Shown here: piece after piece, positions 51,636 through 61,352 of the stretch
Numbering within the stretch: the first letter of the stretch is position 1
How the letters are laid out: the number at the start of each line of letters is the position of its first letter
NCBI RefSeq assembly: GCF_900177815.1
Contig: NZ_FXAZ01000009.1
Coordinates: 1 to 64,000 of the forward strand
Length of the DNA: 64,000 nucleotides
Direction of reading: 5' to 3'
Origin: Paenibacillus aquistagni
Lineage (GTDB): Bacteria; Bacillota; Bacilli; Paenibacillales; Paenibacillaceae
Translations under genes and position numbers: made by a program
Notes under the pieces: model-generated
The model's database searches: none
The model's input: only the letters and a program-made list of their open reading frames with translations
Told to the model about the DNA's origin: nothing

Positions 51636-52940
51636 TTACAATAGCTTCAAGGCCTGGTAATGCGCCTCGATCGTAAGCTCAATATCCTCGTCTGTGTGAG
51701 CATTAGACACAAACATGCCCTCAAACTGTGACGGAGCCACGCTCACGCCATGATTGAGCATATGCCCGAAATACGCCTTGAAGTGCTCCAGGTTAGAGTT
51801 CTTCGCCACATCATAATTGGTTACGCTTTGATCCGTAAAGAACGGACATACCATCGAGCCCACACGATTCACTGTGCTAGGGATGCCAAGCTGCTTCGCA
51901 TTGTCTTCAATACCTGCCTGCAGCTTCGCGCCCTTCGCCTCCAGATTGTCATAGACCTCAGGAGTAAGCAGCGACAGCGTCGTATAGCCTGCAATCATCG
52001 CAAGCGGATTCCCGCTTAACGTCCCTGCTTGATAGATCGGGCCGCTAGGGGCGATCTGCTCCATGATCTCTTTTTTACCGCCATAAGCACCAACAGGAAG
52101 GCCGCCGCCGATTACTTTGCCAAAGCAGGTCAGATCCGGTGTAATGCCAAAGCGGCCCTGCGCACAGTGGTAATGGACGCGGAAGCCCGTCATCACTTCA
52201 TCGAAGATTAGCAGACTGCCATAGGTCGTCGTCAGATCACGCAAACCTTCCAAGAAGCCCGGTACCGGCGGCACAACGCCCATATTGCCTGCCACAGGCT
52301 CTACAATCACACATGCAATCTCTTCGCCGAACTTGTCAAAGGCGAGTCTAACTGAATCGAGATCATTGTAAGGAACCGTAATGGTATTGCTAGCGATGCT
52401 CTCAGGAACGCCAGGGCTGTCAGGCAATCCAAGCGTGGCAACACCAGACCCCGCCTTAATCAGCAAGCTGTCTGCGTGTCCATGATAGGAGCCCTCAAAT
52501 TTAACAATCTTATTGCGTTTCGTCACACCGCGCGCCAATCGAATCGCACTCATTGTGGCCTCGGTGCCGGAATTCACCATACGAACAATATCCACTGATG
52601 GCACACGCTCACAGACAAGGCGCGCCATCGCGGTTTCAATCTCCGTCGGAGCACCAAAGCTTGTCCCCTTTGCAGCAGTTTCTTGAATAGCTTGAATGAC
52701 TTCAGGACGTGCGTGACCAAGGATCAGCGGTCCCCAAGAGGCTACGTAGTCGATAAATTCATTGCCGTCAATGTCAAATACGCGGGAGCCTACCCCGCGC
52801 TCCATATAGACAGGCGTCAGGCCTACAGACTTAAATGCGCGCACAGGACTATTCACGCCGCCTGGCATAACCTGCTTAGCTTCTTCAAAAGCTGCTTTTG
52901 AGCGCTCATCGCGCCGAACTCTGTTATTTTCCATGAACAT
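51636..52940 (-). CDS. hemL: Glutamate-1-semialdehyde 2,1-aminomutase
   Basis: A class III PLP enzyme of about 434 residues that makes 5-aminolevulinate. Signatures: [50 protein letters not shown], and the PLP lysine in [20 protein letters not shown]. The ATG at 52940 ([10 protein letters not shown]) has AGGAG 5 bases upstream; the longest frame uses a GTG two codons earlier. It is divergent from a Crp/Fnr-like gene with only 93 bp between the starts. Confidence 0.96.
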   Translation of the reverse strand: MFMENNRVRRDERSKAAFEEAKQVMPGGVNSPVRAFKSVGLTPVYMERGVGSRVFDIDGNEFIDYVASWGPLILGHARPEVIQAIQETAAKGTSFGAPTEIETAMARLVCERVPSVDIVRMVNSGTEATMSAIRLARGVTKRNKIVKFEGSYHGHADSLLIKAGSGVATLGLPDSPGVPESIASNTITVPYNDLDSVRLAFDKFGEEIACVIVEPVAGNMGVVPPVPGFLEGLRDLTTTYGSLLIFDEVMTGFRVHYHCAQGRFGITPDLTCFGKVIGGGLPVGAYGGKKEIMEQIAPSGPIYQAGTLSGNPLAMIAGYTTLSLLTPEVYDNLEAKGAKLQAGIEDNAKQLGIPSTVNRVGSMVCPFFTDQSVTNYDVAKNSNLEHFKAYFGHMLNHGVSVAPSQFEGMFVSNAHTDEDIELTIEAHYQALKLL

Positions 52941-53033
52941 ATGCACTCCTGTCTATATTTTGCCCTTATGAGTATGATAAACTATTTAGAAAAAACGATC
53001 ATACGTTAATAACATAAAATGAGGGAAGAGATC

Positions 53034-53711
53034 ATGATCCAATTGCTCAAACGCGTGCCATTGTTTTCCGAATTATCCGATGATCAGCTGGATATCATTA
53101 CATCCATTACATCTCAGCTCGAATTCGAACCGAATACGGTGCTGTTTGAACGCGGCGACCCTGGAAGCGCCTTCTGCATTGTCGTAAAAGGCTCCGTCAA
53201 AGTATACACGTCCAATGACGAGGGACATCAGAAGATTCTGGCCGTATTCCATCCAGGAGACAGCTTCGGCGAGCTCTCCCTGATCGATGGCAAGCCGAGA
53301 TCCGCTACAGTCGAAACCCTAGAGGACACGATTCTCCTTACCGTTACCAATGAAAGCTTCCACTTGCTCCTTCGTGCGCACTATGATATCGCACAGAAGG
53401 TCATCATTCAATTGTGCAGCCGATTAAGAGCCACAAATACGCACGTCTACGATCTGGCCTTTCTTGAGCCGTCAGCCCGCATTGTGAAGAATATGATCCG
53501 CAGCGCTAAGCTTCATGGCGAGCGAAGCGAGGACAAGCTCATCGTACATACGCCCTTCAGCAGAGAAGCTACCGCAGGCCTCGCCGGCGTCAAGCTTCAT
53601 ATTCTGGATGAGGTGCTGCAAGATCTGCAAGAAGAAGGCATTCTGTCAATTGAAGAACATCAGTATTCGATTGATTTAGCGAAGCTGTATGACAGCAATT
53701 ATATTTTATAA
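53034..53711 (+). CDS. Crp/Fnr family transcriptional regulator
   Basis: A protein of about 225 residues. The cyclic-nucleotide-binding fold (about 1-120) includes GDSFGELSLIDGKPRSATVE with the FGE and PRSA phosphate-binding residues intact. A dimer helix (about 115-145) and C-terminal winged helix (about 150-225) follow. The HTH is unusual: SREATAGLAGVKLHILDEVL, where the recognition helix has KLHILDEV in place of the common SRETVSRV. There are no Fe-S cysteines, so it is not an Fnr-type oxygen sensor. The ATG at 53034 is chosen for GAGGGAAGAG just upstream. Divergent position suggests control of hemL or of itself (inference). Confidence 0.88.
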   Translation: MIQLLKRVPLFSELSDDQLDIITSITSQLEFEPNTVLFERGDPGSAFCIVVKGSVKVYTSNDEGHQKILAVFHPGDSFGELSLIDGKPRSATVETLEDTILLTVTNESFHLLLRAHYDIAQKVIIQLCSRLRATNTHVYDLAFLEPSARIVKNMIRSAKLHGERSEDKLIVHTPFSREATAGLAGVKLHILDEVLQDLQEEGILSIEEHQYSIDLAKLYDSNYIL

Positions 53712-53724
53712 TGCCTTATGAACG

Positions 53725-53775
53725 AACAGGTCGGTAACAAAAGAGCTCAGCGCGCTCTTTACACCGACCTGTTTA
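53725..53775 (+). terminator. Terminator after the Crp/Fnr-like gene
   Basis: AACAGGTCGGT pairs with ACCGACCTGTT (perfect 11 bp), with an inner AAAGAGC/GCTCTTT stem, followed by TAATTA. It may also serve genes arriving from the other strand. Confidence 0.75.
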
Positions 53776-53807
53776 ATTATGCAGGCAGCAGCCATGCAAG
53801 CTCAGCA

Positions 53808-53981
53808 CTAGCTTGAACATGTGCCGCCACACGGAGTAAGCATTGGCAAGCAGGGCAGCTGCTTATAAAGAAAGCATATGTACCTAGAAGCTTGTTCCGC
53901 CGTCTCAGAATGCCAATCCAATCCCTTGACTGCTAGGATGCACGATCCACCGGCACTTTGCAACGCCCCCGCTGCATTCAT
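53808..53981 (-). CDS. Possible 57-residue cysteine-containing protein coupled to hemB
   Basis: The ATG overlaps the hemB stop as TAATG, which is typical of coupled translation. The frame runs 57 codons to TAG. The C-terminal half carries five cysteines (ICFLYKQLPCLP, PCGGTC region plus one earlier). There is no clear ribosome-binding site and no recognised family. It may be a real small protein or chance read-on after hemB. Confidence 0.28.
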   Translation of the reverse strand: MNAAGALQSAGGSCILAVKGLDWHSETAEQASRYICFLYKQLPCLPMLTPCGGTCSS

Positions 53982-54982
53982 TAAGGCTTCTGCAGCCACT
54001 CTGCCATATCTTTTGCAAAATAAGTAATAATAAGATCGGCCCCTGCGCGCTTCATGCCAAGCAGCATCTCGGACACAATCTCCTTCTCATTAATCCATCC
54101 TTGCGCTGCAGCAGCCTTTACCATTGAGTATTCACCGCTTACATTGTAAGCAACCAACGGAAGGTCAAATTGGTCCTTCAATAAGCGCAGCACGTCCATA
54201 TAGGCAAGCGCAGGCTTCACCATTAGCATATCCGCACCTTCAACAACGTCAGCTTCCGCCTCGCGCAGTGCTTCACGGACGTTCGCAGGATCCATCTGAT
54301 AAGCCTTGCGATCGCCAAATTGCGGAGTCGAATGAGCGGCATCACGGAAAGGACCATAAAAAGCAGAGGCGTACTTGACCGAATATGACATAATCGGAAC
54401 ATCCTGATATCCCGCCTCGTCAAGTCCTGCTCGGATCGCATGCACAAAGCCGTCCATCATATTCGAAGGCGCAATAATGTCAGCACCAGCCTCTGCTTGA
54501 GCGACTGCCGCTTGTGTAAGATAAGCAAGGGAGGCATCATTGTCCACCTCACCAATCTGATGGCCATTCACTTCATGCACATGCACAACACCGCAATGCC
54601 CGTGATCGGTAAATTGACACAGGCAGGTATCCGCAATAACGACCAATTCAGGATGACGAGCCTTCACTTGTCTTGTTGCCTGCTGCACAATGCCATTATG
54701 ATCGTAAGCTGAGCTTCCTGTCGCATCCTTATGATCTGGGACCCCAAACAAAATAATCGCTGGAATGCCAAGCGCTGCGATTCGATCCACCTCATCATTT
54801 AAGTTGTCCAATGAGAAATGGTATACATCCGGCATCGAAGTGATCGGTTCCATCACATTTGTTCCATGTGTAACGAAAATAGGCATGATAAGATCATGCA
54901 CACTCAAGCTTGTCTCTCGTACCATGTTGCGAATACCTGCTGTTTTGCGCAATCTGCGCAGCCTTGTTGTTGGAAATGCCAT
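53981..54982 (-). CDS. hemB: Porphobilinogen synthase
   Basis: A 333-residue TIM-barrel enzyme that condenses two 5-aminolevulinate molecules. The two Schiff-base lysines lie in [14 protein letters not shown] and [10 protein letters not shown]. The zinc-binding cysteines are in [19 protein letters not shown], so it is the zinc-dependent type. The ribosome-binding site is AAGGAGG. The 213-bp gap to the upstream hemD gene holds no clear hairpin. Confidence 0.97.
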   Translation of the reverse strand: MAFPTTRLRRLRKTAGIRNMVRETSLSVHDLIMPIFVTHGTNVMEPITSMPDVYHFSLDNLNDEVDRIAALGIPAIILFGVPDHKDATGSSAYDHNGIVQQATRQVKARHPELVVIADTCLCQFTDHGHCGVVHVHEVNGHQIGEVDNDASLAYLTQAAVAQAEAGADIIAPSNMMDGFVHAIRAGLDEAGYQDVPIMSYSVKYASAFYGPFRDAAHSTPQFGDRKAYQMDPANVREALREAEADVVEGADMLMVKPALAYMDVLRLLKDQFDLPLVAYNVSGEYSMVKAAAAQGWINEKEIVSEMLLGMKRAGADLIITYFAKDMAEWLQKP

Positions 54983-55195
54983 CTTCGTATTCCTCCTTGG
55001 TCCTTTATTACCGTGCTGTGCGGTTCTCTTAAGAAGTTTGTTCTTAGGAGCAGTAAATATCTATAAGTAAAGCAAGACCTTCGCAAGCCCATTCTGCTTC
55101 TGCTAACACATCTGCTTCGCTGCGCACGAATCTCTCGCTTTATTGCATGATTATGTGTATGACTGTTCTTGTCTATCAGCTGAAATTATGGACCA

Positions 55196-56773
55196 TCAAG
55201 ACCATGCGGCTGCCTGATGATGGCTTTGTACCCATTGAAGCATCGCTTGAAGCAAGCCATCCATGGTGGATGCTTCGCTTACAGCTGCAATCTTTAATCC
55301 TGCTTCAAGGGCTGTTTTTGCCGTCTGTTCGCCAATGCAGAAGATAGCCGTACGATTAAGCGCCTCCACTGGATCTTCCACACGATGGCGCTTAAGCATC
55401 TCAAGCGTATGAGTGACCGTTGATGAACTTGTAAACGGAACGAGCTGTATGCTATTTTCCAGCAGCAGCTCAGCGATATGATAGTCTTCATAGTCTGGCA
55501 GCACTGTATGATACGTATCTAGATCGATAACCTCTAGCCCCTCATTCTGCAATTGATCGCGCAGCCAGCGTCTAGCTAGATCTGCAGTTGCAATGAGTGC
55601 ACGTTCGCCCGCGCTTACTTTGTCCTTAAGTAGTTCAAAGACGCCTTCTTGACTGAACTGCTCGGCCGTATAATCTGGAATAAGTCCGTAGGATTCAATG
55701 ATTTCACGTGTTTTCGGACCTACAGCCACGATGCGTACGGATGCTAGCTTGCGCACATCCATCTTCACTCGCTTCATATGATCCATGAACGCATGTACGC
55801 CATTGGCGCTCGTAAGAATGAGCCAATCCATCGAGGATATCTCATAGAGGGCCTCCTCTATGTCTGCCAGTCTAGCAGCGTCGCTAGGGAGCTTCGTCTC
55901 AATAACAGGGTACTCATACGGCTCGCCGCCCAATGCTTCAATAGCACGTATAAACGATTCTGACTGAGCTCGCGCGCGCGTAACCAGCACACGCTGTCCG
56001 AACAAAGGACGGCTCTCTGCCCACTTCATCACTTCACGCTCTAATACAACCTCTCCTACGATAATTACAGCAGGAGCGCGAAACTCTACTCGCTCCACTT
56101 CATCTGCTATCGTCGCAAGCGTGCCCACAAGCGTCGCTTGTTCAGCACGAGTTCCGTAGCGAACAAGCGCTACAGGCGTGTCCTGCGAGCGTCCACACCG
56201 CATCAGCTGCTCTGCAATCGAGCGAATATGCCCGACACCCATTAGGAACAGCAAGGTGCCTGTCGCTCTAGCCAGCTCGTCCCAATCCACTCTCTCCTCC
56301 AAGCGTTCAGGCGTCTCATGACCTGTTATGACACTAAAAGAAGAAGCGCGATCGCGATGGGTAACCGGTATGCCTGCATAGGCCGGCACGGCAACCGCAG
56401 AAGTCACACCGGGCACGATCTCATAAGGAATGCCATGCTGCTTCAGAACAGCCGCTTCCTCTCCTACACGTCCGAATACACAAGGATCTCCACCTTTAAG
56501 CCGAACCACTCGCTTGCCTGTTCTAGCCAGCTCTACAAGCAGCTGATTAATTTGTCCCTGCTTCATGGCATGATGATCAGGCCGTTTGCCTACATATATC
56601 TTTACCGCGTCCGGCTTAGCCATTTGAATCAATCGAGGGCCTGCCAAGCGGTCATATACGACAATATCCGCTTCTTCCAGACAACGCATGCCTTTGACTG
56701 TAATCAGTCCTGCATCCCCTGGTCCTGCTCCTACTAAATAGACGATCCCTTCTGCATTCGAACGTTCTCCCAT
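55196..56773 (-). CDS. cobA-hemD: Fused uroporphyrinogen-III C-methyltransferase / uroporphyrinogen-III synthase
   Basis: A 525-residue fusion. The N-terminal domain (about 8-250) is a SAM-dependent SUMT: VYLVGAGPGDAGLITVKG, RLKGGDPCVFGRVGEEA and VPGVTSAVAVPAYAGIPVTH. The C-terminal domain (about 260-515) is HemD: RVLVTRARAQSESFIRAIEA, DWLILTSANGVHAF and FTSSSTVTHTLEML. It both closes the ring and methylates uroporphyrinogen III to precorrin-2, joining heme and siroheme/cobalamin branches. B. subtilis has separate HemD here, while Paenibacillus and some Clostridia have this fusion. It starts 4 bases after hemC. Confidence 0.95.
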   Translation of the reverse strand: MGERSNAEGIVYLVGAGPGDAGLITVKGMRCLEEADIVVYDRLAGPRLIQMAKPDAVKIYVGKRPDHHAMKQGQINQLLVELARTGKRVVRLKGGDPCVFGRVGEEAAVLKQHGIPYEIVPGVTSAVAVPAYAGIPVTHRDRASSFSVITGHETPERLEERVDWDELARATGTLLFLMGVGHIRSIAEQLMRCGRSQDTPVALVRYGTRAEQATLVGTLATIADEVERVEFRAPAVIIVGEVVLEREVMKWAESRPLFGQRVLVTRARAQSESFIRAIEALGGEPYEYPVIETKLPSDAARLADIEEALYEISSMDWLILTSANGVHAFMDHMKRVKMDVRKLASVRIVAVGPKTREIIESYGLIPDYTAEQFSQEGVFELLKDKVSAGERALIATADLARRWLRDQLQNEGLEVIDLDTYHTVLPDYEDYHIAELLLENSIQLVPFTSSSTVTHTLEMLKRHRVEDPVEALNRTAIFCIGEQTAKTALEAGLKIAAVSEASTMDGLLQAMLQWVQSHHQAAAWS

Positions 56774-56777
56774 GACA

Positions 56778-57710
56778 TCAACCTCGCAATCGATCCAATA
56801 TCTGATCTGCCCCTGCCTCCAAGAGCTTATCTGCTACAGCATTGCCTAATTGCTCTGGATCTTCCCCATACATTGCAGCAATGAGGATTGGATCCCCTTC
56901 TGGCGCGCCAACCAAGCCGGTCAGCTTAAGGACGCCCGACTCTTCATCACGCTCTGCATAAGCGCCAATCGGAATCTGACAGCCCCCGTTCAGCTTGCCA
57001 AGAAAAGCCCGCTCCGCGCGAACATGCAGAGCCGTCTCCTCATGATGATACTTCGTTAACAAAGCAAGAAGCTCTTGGTCTTCGCCTCGACATTCAATTG
57101 CCAATGCCCCTTGTCCAACAGCTGGAATGCATACTTCCTTAGGGAGGTAGCATGTAATGCGGTCCTCCCAGTTCATTCGATGAAGGCCAGCTGCTGCCAG
57201 AACAACCGCATCAAACCCTTCCGTCTCAAGCTTCTTGATGCGCGTGTCGATGTTGCCGCGAACCGGCTCGATCACAAGATCCTTTCGAAGTGCCTGAAGC
57301 TGAGATGCACGACGAAGGCTGCTTGTCCCTACCTTTGCTCCAGGTGGCAAATCATCAAGAGATGTTCCACATTTCATAATAAGCACATCCCGCGAATCCA
57401 CACGCTTTGGAATCGCACCGATGATGAGTCCTTCCGGAAGCTCCCAAGGCATGTCTTTCATGCTGTGCACAGCCATGTCAATCGTCTGATCAAGAAGAGC
57501 CTGCTCGATTTCCTTTACGAATAAGCCCTTGCCTCCAACCTTGGAAAGAGTGACATCCAGAATACGGTCACCTTTAGTGACAATCTTATGAGTTTCAAAA
57601 GTAAATGGAAGGTTATATTCTTCACATAATCGCTCAAGCTCATGAATCACTTGTCCTGTTTGTGTCAGCGCAAGCGCACTTTGTCTTGTTCCTACCTTAA
57701 TGACTCTCAT
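56778..57710 (-). CDS. hemC: Porphobilinogen deaminase
   Basis: A 310-residue enzyme that polymerises four porphobilinogens to hydroxymethylbilane. The dipyrromethane cofactor cysteine is in [13 protein letters not shown]. Other motifs are [28 protein letters not shown] and [12 protein letters not shown]. The ribosome-binding site AAGGGGGAA lies 30 bases after sirC. Standard length. Confidence 0.97.
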   Translation of the reverse strand: MRVIKVGTRQSALALTQTGQVIHELERLCEEYNLPFTFETHKIVTKGDRILDVTLSKVGGKGLFVKEIEQALLDQTIDMAVHSMKDMPWELPEGLIIGAIPKRVDSRDVLIMKCGTSLDDLPPGAKVGTSSLRRASQLQALRKDLVIEPVRGNIDTRIKKLETEGFDAVVLAAAGLHRMNWEDRITCYLPKEVCIPAVGQGALAIECRGEDQELLALLTKYHHEETALHVRAERAFLGKLNGGCQIPIGAYAERDEESGVLKLTGLVGAPEGDPILIAAMYGEDPEQLGNAVADKLLEAGADQILDRLRG

Positions 57711-57740
57711 TGGCGTTCCCCCTTATTGAACTGGGTCCTG

Positions 57741-58391
57741 TTATTCGTTGTTGCTGTACCACTCTTCCCAGATTGGAAAGGGCCGTTTTTGCTCCCAGGC
57801 TTCCCAGCAAGCATTCCCATAGGCTCTCAATATTTGCTGACGCTTCTTCGCAGCGCTTATATCCTGCTGCGCACGCTGGCGCGCCTCGTGCAGATGAAGA
57901 GCCAGCCCTTCTAAGCGCTCATCAATAATGTCATCCACCCGCTCCACGATATGTCGAGTCAAGGTAGGACTCGCACCGCCAGTGGAGACATTGATCTGAA
58001 CATGTCCATAGCGAAGCACCGCAGGGTTTGTGAAGTCGGAGCCTTCGCTTGCGTGGGCAATATTGACGAATATGCCTGCCTGATGGGCATCCTCAGCGAC
58101 CAGCTGATTCACCTCTGGGTCGTCTGTGGCTGCAAATATCAAGCAGGCTCCTTGAAGATCTTCTGTACTGTAAGGCTTGCGGCGCACCTCAATTCGCTGC
58201 TCACCTGCAAGCTCCTCAAGGTCGCCTATGAGCACTGGGCTTACGACAAGCACCTTGGCTCCGCATTCTAGCAGCTGCTTAATCTTTCTCCCTGCAACCT
58301 GTCCGCCTCCTACCACAACCGCCTTCTTATTCATGAGATTCAGCATGAGGGCATATTGAGGATAGCTCTCGTTCTCTTCATGCACCTTCAT
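57741..58391 (-). CDS. sirC: Precorrin-2 dehydrogenase (sirohydrochlorin-forming)
   Basis: A protein of about 216 residues. The NAD-binding motif KKAVVVGGGQVAGRKIKQLL is followed by LIFAATDDPEVNQLV and QINVSTGGASPTLTRHI, as in the SirC/Met8/CysG-N family. It oxidises precorrin-2 from the CobA domain to sirohydrochlorin. Whether it also inserts iron is unclear. The ATG at 58391 has GGGGGTG upstream and starts 2 bases after hemX. The gene is absent from the B. subtilis hemAXCDBL operon. Confidence 0.9.
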   Translation of the reverse strand: MKVHEENESYPQYALMLNLMNKKAVVVGGGQVAGRKIKQLLECGAKVLVVSPVLIGDLEELAGEQRIEVRRKPYSTEDLQGACLIFAATDDPEVNQLVAEDAHQAGIFVNIAHASEGSDFTNPAVLRYGHVQINVSTGGASPTLTRHIVERVDDIIDERLEGLALHLHEARQRAQQDISAAKKRQQILRAYGNACWEAWEQKRPFPIWEEWYSNNE

Positions 58392-58393
58392 TC

Positions 58394-59215
58394 CTACACC
58401 CCCATCCAACGATGGAAGGTTGAGATGCTGTTAAGGCCATAATTAAGCAGCATAATGGCATAGCAGATCATGTTGTAATAGGCAAGCTGCATGCCGGCAA
58501 AAGATTTGCGCCACAGCAAATATCCACCATACATGAACACAACCAAGATGGTAAACCATACTTTGAAGTCAAGCAAGAGCTCAGACCGATTGCCAATCCA
58601 CACTGCCGATACAGCGACAGACAACGATAGCAAGAACAGCGGTATCCCAATCGTGATGGCAATATAGGAAGCTCGCTCGATGCGATCCAAGCTTGGAAGC
58701 CTGCGGACTGCATCCGACCACTTGCGCCTCTTTAGACGACGGTGCAAAAATAAATACATTCCCGAATAAACGGCACTTAACGTAAAAGAGGCAAAGCCAC
58801 AAGCTGCCAGCCCAACATGAAAGACAAGAAGATTGCGAAGCATCTCCCACTCTCCCATAGAGCTTGGTGCAGTAGGATCATTCAGCATGTTGATCAAGAG
58901 CAGGATAAATCCGATTAAATTCACAATAAAAACGATAAATTCGATTTGAAAAAAACGATTAATGACCAAGGACATGGTGATCAGCAGCCATGCAAACATA
59001 AACATAAATTCAAAGCTGCTGAACATCTCGCCGCTCTGATGGCGAATGATCCGAGTAATCAAAAAAACCGTCTCGATGGTCCATACTAAAACAAGAAGCC
59101 CTGTACCTATCCGCTTCGCTCTCCGATTCACATCCATCACATCAGAGAAATAAAACAGAAGGCTCAGGGCATAAGTGTAAATGATCGCATCATAGATCCA
59201 GCTGCTCGTAACCAT
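58394..59215 (-). CDS. hemX: HemX, CcsA-like membrane protein
   Basis: A protein of about 273 residues with about eight membrane helices in the cytochrome c assembly (CcsA/HemX) family; the motif GLAACGFASFTLSAVYSGMY is typical. In B. subtilis HemX lowers the level of HemA. The ATG at 59215 is preferred; the longest frame begins at a TTG abutting the hemA stop. AGGGGG lies 12 bases upstream. Confidence 0.9.
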   Translation of the reverse strand: MVTSSWIYDAIIYTYALSLLFYFSDVMDVNRRAKRIGTGLLVLVWTIETVFLITRIIRHQSGEMFSSFEFMFMFAWLLITMSLVINRFFQIEFIVFIVNLIGFILLLINMLNDPTAPSSMGEWEMLRNLLVFHVGLAACGFASFTLSAVYSGMYLFLHRRLKRRKWSDAVRRLPSLDRIERASYIAITIGIPLFLLSLSVAVSAVWIGNRSELLLDFKVWFTILVVFMYGGYLLWRKSFAGMQLAYYNMICYAIMLLNYGLNSISTFHRWMGV

Positions 59216-59245
59216 ATGAGCCTGTCGCCCCCTGTATATAAACAA

Positions 59246-60625
59246 TTACCATGTAACAGCTGCCCAATTCAACTTGGGCTTCTCCTGTTCGGGGTGTGAT
59301 GCTCTCTCTTCATGTTTGCGAGAGAGAGATGTCGGAGCAGTCTGAGGCTTCTCCTTCTCTTCCTCTTCAAGAGCAAACAGCTCTGCAAAATAATGCATCG
59401 CATCGGCTCCATTCTTGCCAGCGGCAAGATCCTTGAGCTGTAGAATTGGATCTTGCATCATCTGATTCAACATGCTCTTCGTCAATTGACGAATCACTTT
59501 AGCTTCACGTTCACTAAGATCAGGCAGCTTCTTGAACATGCTGTCAAGCGTATCCTCATGGATCCGATTCGCCTTCGTCTGCAAGGAACGAATGAGTGGA
59601 TGAATACCAAGCATCTTCAGCCATTGACGATACTCCACAATCTCCATCTCGATCATATCTTCAATGATATGAGCGGCCTTGTCTCGCTGCTCAAGATTGC
59701 TCTGCACGATTCCTTCAAGGTCATCAATATCATATAAGAACACATTCGACACCTCACCGATGGCAGGATCAAGATCTCTTGGCACCGCGATGTCAATAAG
59801 GAATAATGGACGTGTGCGCCGTTGCTTCATCATCTTCTCAACATCCTGAGCACGGAGCACATAAGATGGCGATCCTGTGGAGCTGATTACAATGTCTGCC
59901 TCAGGCAGCAGCATATCCATCTTCTCAAGTGTACATGCTCTTCCTTGATACTGCTCGGCAAGTTCCTCTGCTCGCTGAAGCGTACGGTTAGCCACCATTA
60001 CTTCAGCTGCCCCTTGACTGTATAAATGCTTTACCGTCAATTCACTCATCTTGCCTGCGCCTAGAATCAGCACCTTTTTACCCGCAAAGGTTCCAAAGAT
60101 GCGCTTGCCAAGCTCAATAGCCGCATAGCTAACCGATACGGCATTATCATTGATGCTCGTCTCCGCATGCGCACGCTTCGCGAAGGTAATGGCCTGCTTA
60201 AATACATGATTAAAGCATGTCCCTGTCGCTCCCTGCTCCTGCGCATGCAAGAAGGCCTGGCGAATCTGACCTAGAATCTGAGTCTCCCCTACTACCATAG
60301 AGTCAAGACCAGCAGTAACACGGAACAGATGTTCAATCGCGCGTTCCGATTCATGAATATATAGATAAGGAGTGAATATGCGTCTCTCCACACCGTACCA
60401 CTGCTCCATAAAATGTCTGATATCATGCCCGCACATATGCATGCGATCCACAACAACATACCACTCCGTGCGATTGCACGTCGATACAATCACACACTCG
60501 GAAACACTTTGTACTTGTAGGAGCTGCTGAAGAGCATCGGTCAACTGTTGTTCAGATAAGGCAAATCTCTCCCGAATCTCTACAGGTGCCGTTCGGTAAT
60601 TCATGCCGACGACAACTACATGCAT
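59246..60625 (-). CDS. hemA: Glutamyl-tRNA reductase
   Basis: A 459-residue enzyme that reduces Glu-tRNA(Glu) to glutamate-1-semialdehyde, the first committed step. The catalytic cysteine is in IVSTCNRTEWYVV. The N-terminal GMNYRTAPVEIRERFAL, the NADPH-binding KKVLILGAGKMSELTVKHL and the C-terminal dimerisation helix are present. A short, poorly conserved tail (about 420-459) follows. The promoter carries a Fur/PerR-type box. Confidence 0.97.
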   Translation of the reverse strand: MHVVVVGMNYRTAPVEIRERFALSEQQLTDALQQLLQVQSVSECVIVSTCNRTEWYVVVDRMHMCGHDIRHFMEQWYGVERRIFTPYLYIHESERAIEHLFRVTAGLDSMVVGETQILGQIRQAFLHAQEQGATGTCFNHVFKQAITFAKRAHAETSINDNAVSVSYAAIELGKRIFGTFAGKKVLILGAGKMSELTVKHLYSQGAAEVMVANRTLQRAEELAEQYQGRACTLEKMDMLLPEADIVISSTGSPSYVLRAQDVEKMMKQRRTRPLFLIDIAVPRDLDPAIGEVSNVFLYDIDDLEGIVQSNLEQRDKAAHIIEDMIEMEIVEYRQWLKMLGIHPLIRSLQTKANRIHEDTLDSMFKKLPDLSEREAKVIRQLTKSMLNQMMQDPILQLKDLAAGKNGADAMHYFAELFALEEEEKEKPQTAPTSLSRKHEERASHPEQEKPKLNWAAVTW

Positions 60626-60670
60626 AGATGCTCACCTGCTTTAATCATAATAATTAGAATATTGCTATGA

Positions 60671-60690
60671 TAATAATCATTCTCATTATA
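60671..60690 (-). promoter_or_regulatory. hemA promoter -10 region with Fur/PerR-type box
   Basis: On the minus strand, an extended -10 TGCTATAAT (hexamer 60685-60690) is followed at once by TGAGAATGATTATTA (60671-60685). This matches the 7-1-7 Fur consensus TGATAAT-N-ATTATCA at 12 of 14 positions and the PerR consensus less well. B. subtilis hemA is a known PerR target. The box overlaps the start site, so it should repress. No good -35 was seen. Positions 60691-60840 show nothing else. Confidence 0.65.
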
Positions 60691-60840
60691 GCACAGTTCG
60701 ACAAATAAGAGGTCTGCATTTATGACTAAACCATGAAAAAGATTCCAATTCGTATTATATCATTCGAGGCTCTTGTGTATACATGGAAAAGTTCTCTAGA
60801 AGCAGACTGAATCGTAATAGGTCAAGTCATTGATTCATAT

Positions 60841-60872
60841 GAAAACAGACCCGCCAATAACGACGAGTCTGT
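60841..60872 (-). terminator. Terminator after speD
   Basis: On the minus strand, ACAGACTCG pairs with CGGGTCTGT (one wobble), followed by TTTTCAT. It lies 80 bases after the speD stop. Confidence 0.7.
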
Positions 60873-60953
60873 TCCAATTCATGCATTTGTGTATCCTAAC
60901 AGTTACAGCACCGGCGCCTTCTCAAAGGCACGCTAATTCAAACAAGGTCTAGC

Positions 60954-61352
60954 TTAAACTAGCTCTGCCGCTTTGATCTCAGGTGTAACAACTTCCATCT
61001 CACCGATACCGCGAACCAATTTCTTCGCGTAAGTCTTCTCTGGCTTCAACACGGACACCAGGTGGTCAATCGCTGCTTGAGGATCTACAGTATCACCACA
61101 TGTGTAGCAATCAATTGCTGCAAATCCACGTTCAGGATAAGTGTGAATGGAAAGATGACTTTCCGACAATAAGACGAGCACAGTTGCTCCTTGCGGCTCA
61201 AATTGTTGAGCTTGAACCGATAGTACAGTAGCACCGCAAACTTCTGCAGCTTCTACGAGTTGAGTCTGAAGATATTCGGCATCATTCAGCATGTCGAAAT
61301 TAACTCCCCAAGCATCAACCGCAACGTGTCTTCCGAAAGTTGAGTATTCCAT
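60954..61352 (-). CDS. speD: S-adenosylmethionine decarboxylase proenzyme (SpeH type)
   Basis: A prokaryotic class 1B proenzyme of about 132 residues. It cuts itself at the Glu-Ser bond in LSESHLSIHTYPE to create the pyruvoyl group from the serine. Decarboxylated SAM is used for spermidine. Catalytic residues in ATVLSVQAQQF and DCYTCGDTVDP are present. The ATG at 61352 (MEYSTFGRHVAVDAWG) is used because AAGGGGG lies upstream and the family starts here; the longest frame begins at 61400. Confidence 0.95.
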   Translation of the reverse strand: MEYSTFGRHVAVDAWGVNFDMLNDAEYLQTQLVEAAEVCGATVLSVQAQQFEPQGATVLVLLSESHLSIHTYPERGFAAIDCYTCGDTVDPQAAIDHLVSVLKPEKTYAKKLVRGIGEMEVVTPEIKAAELV

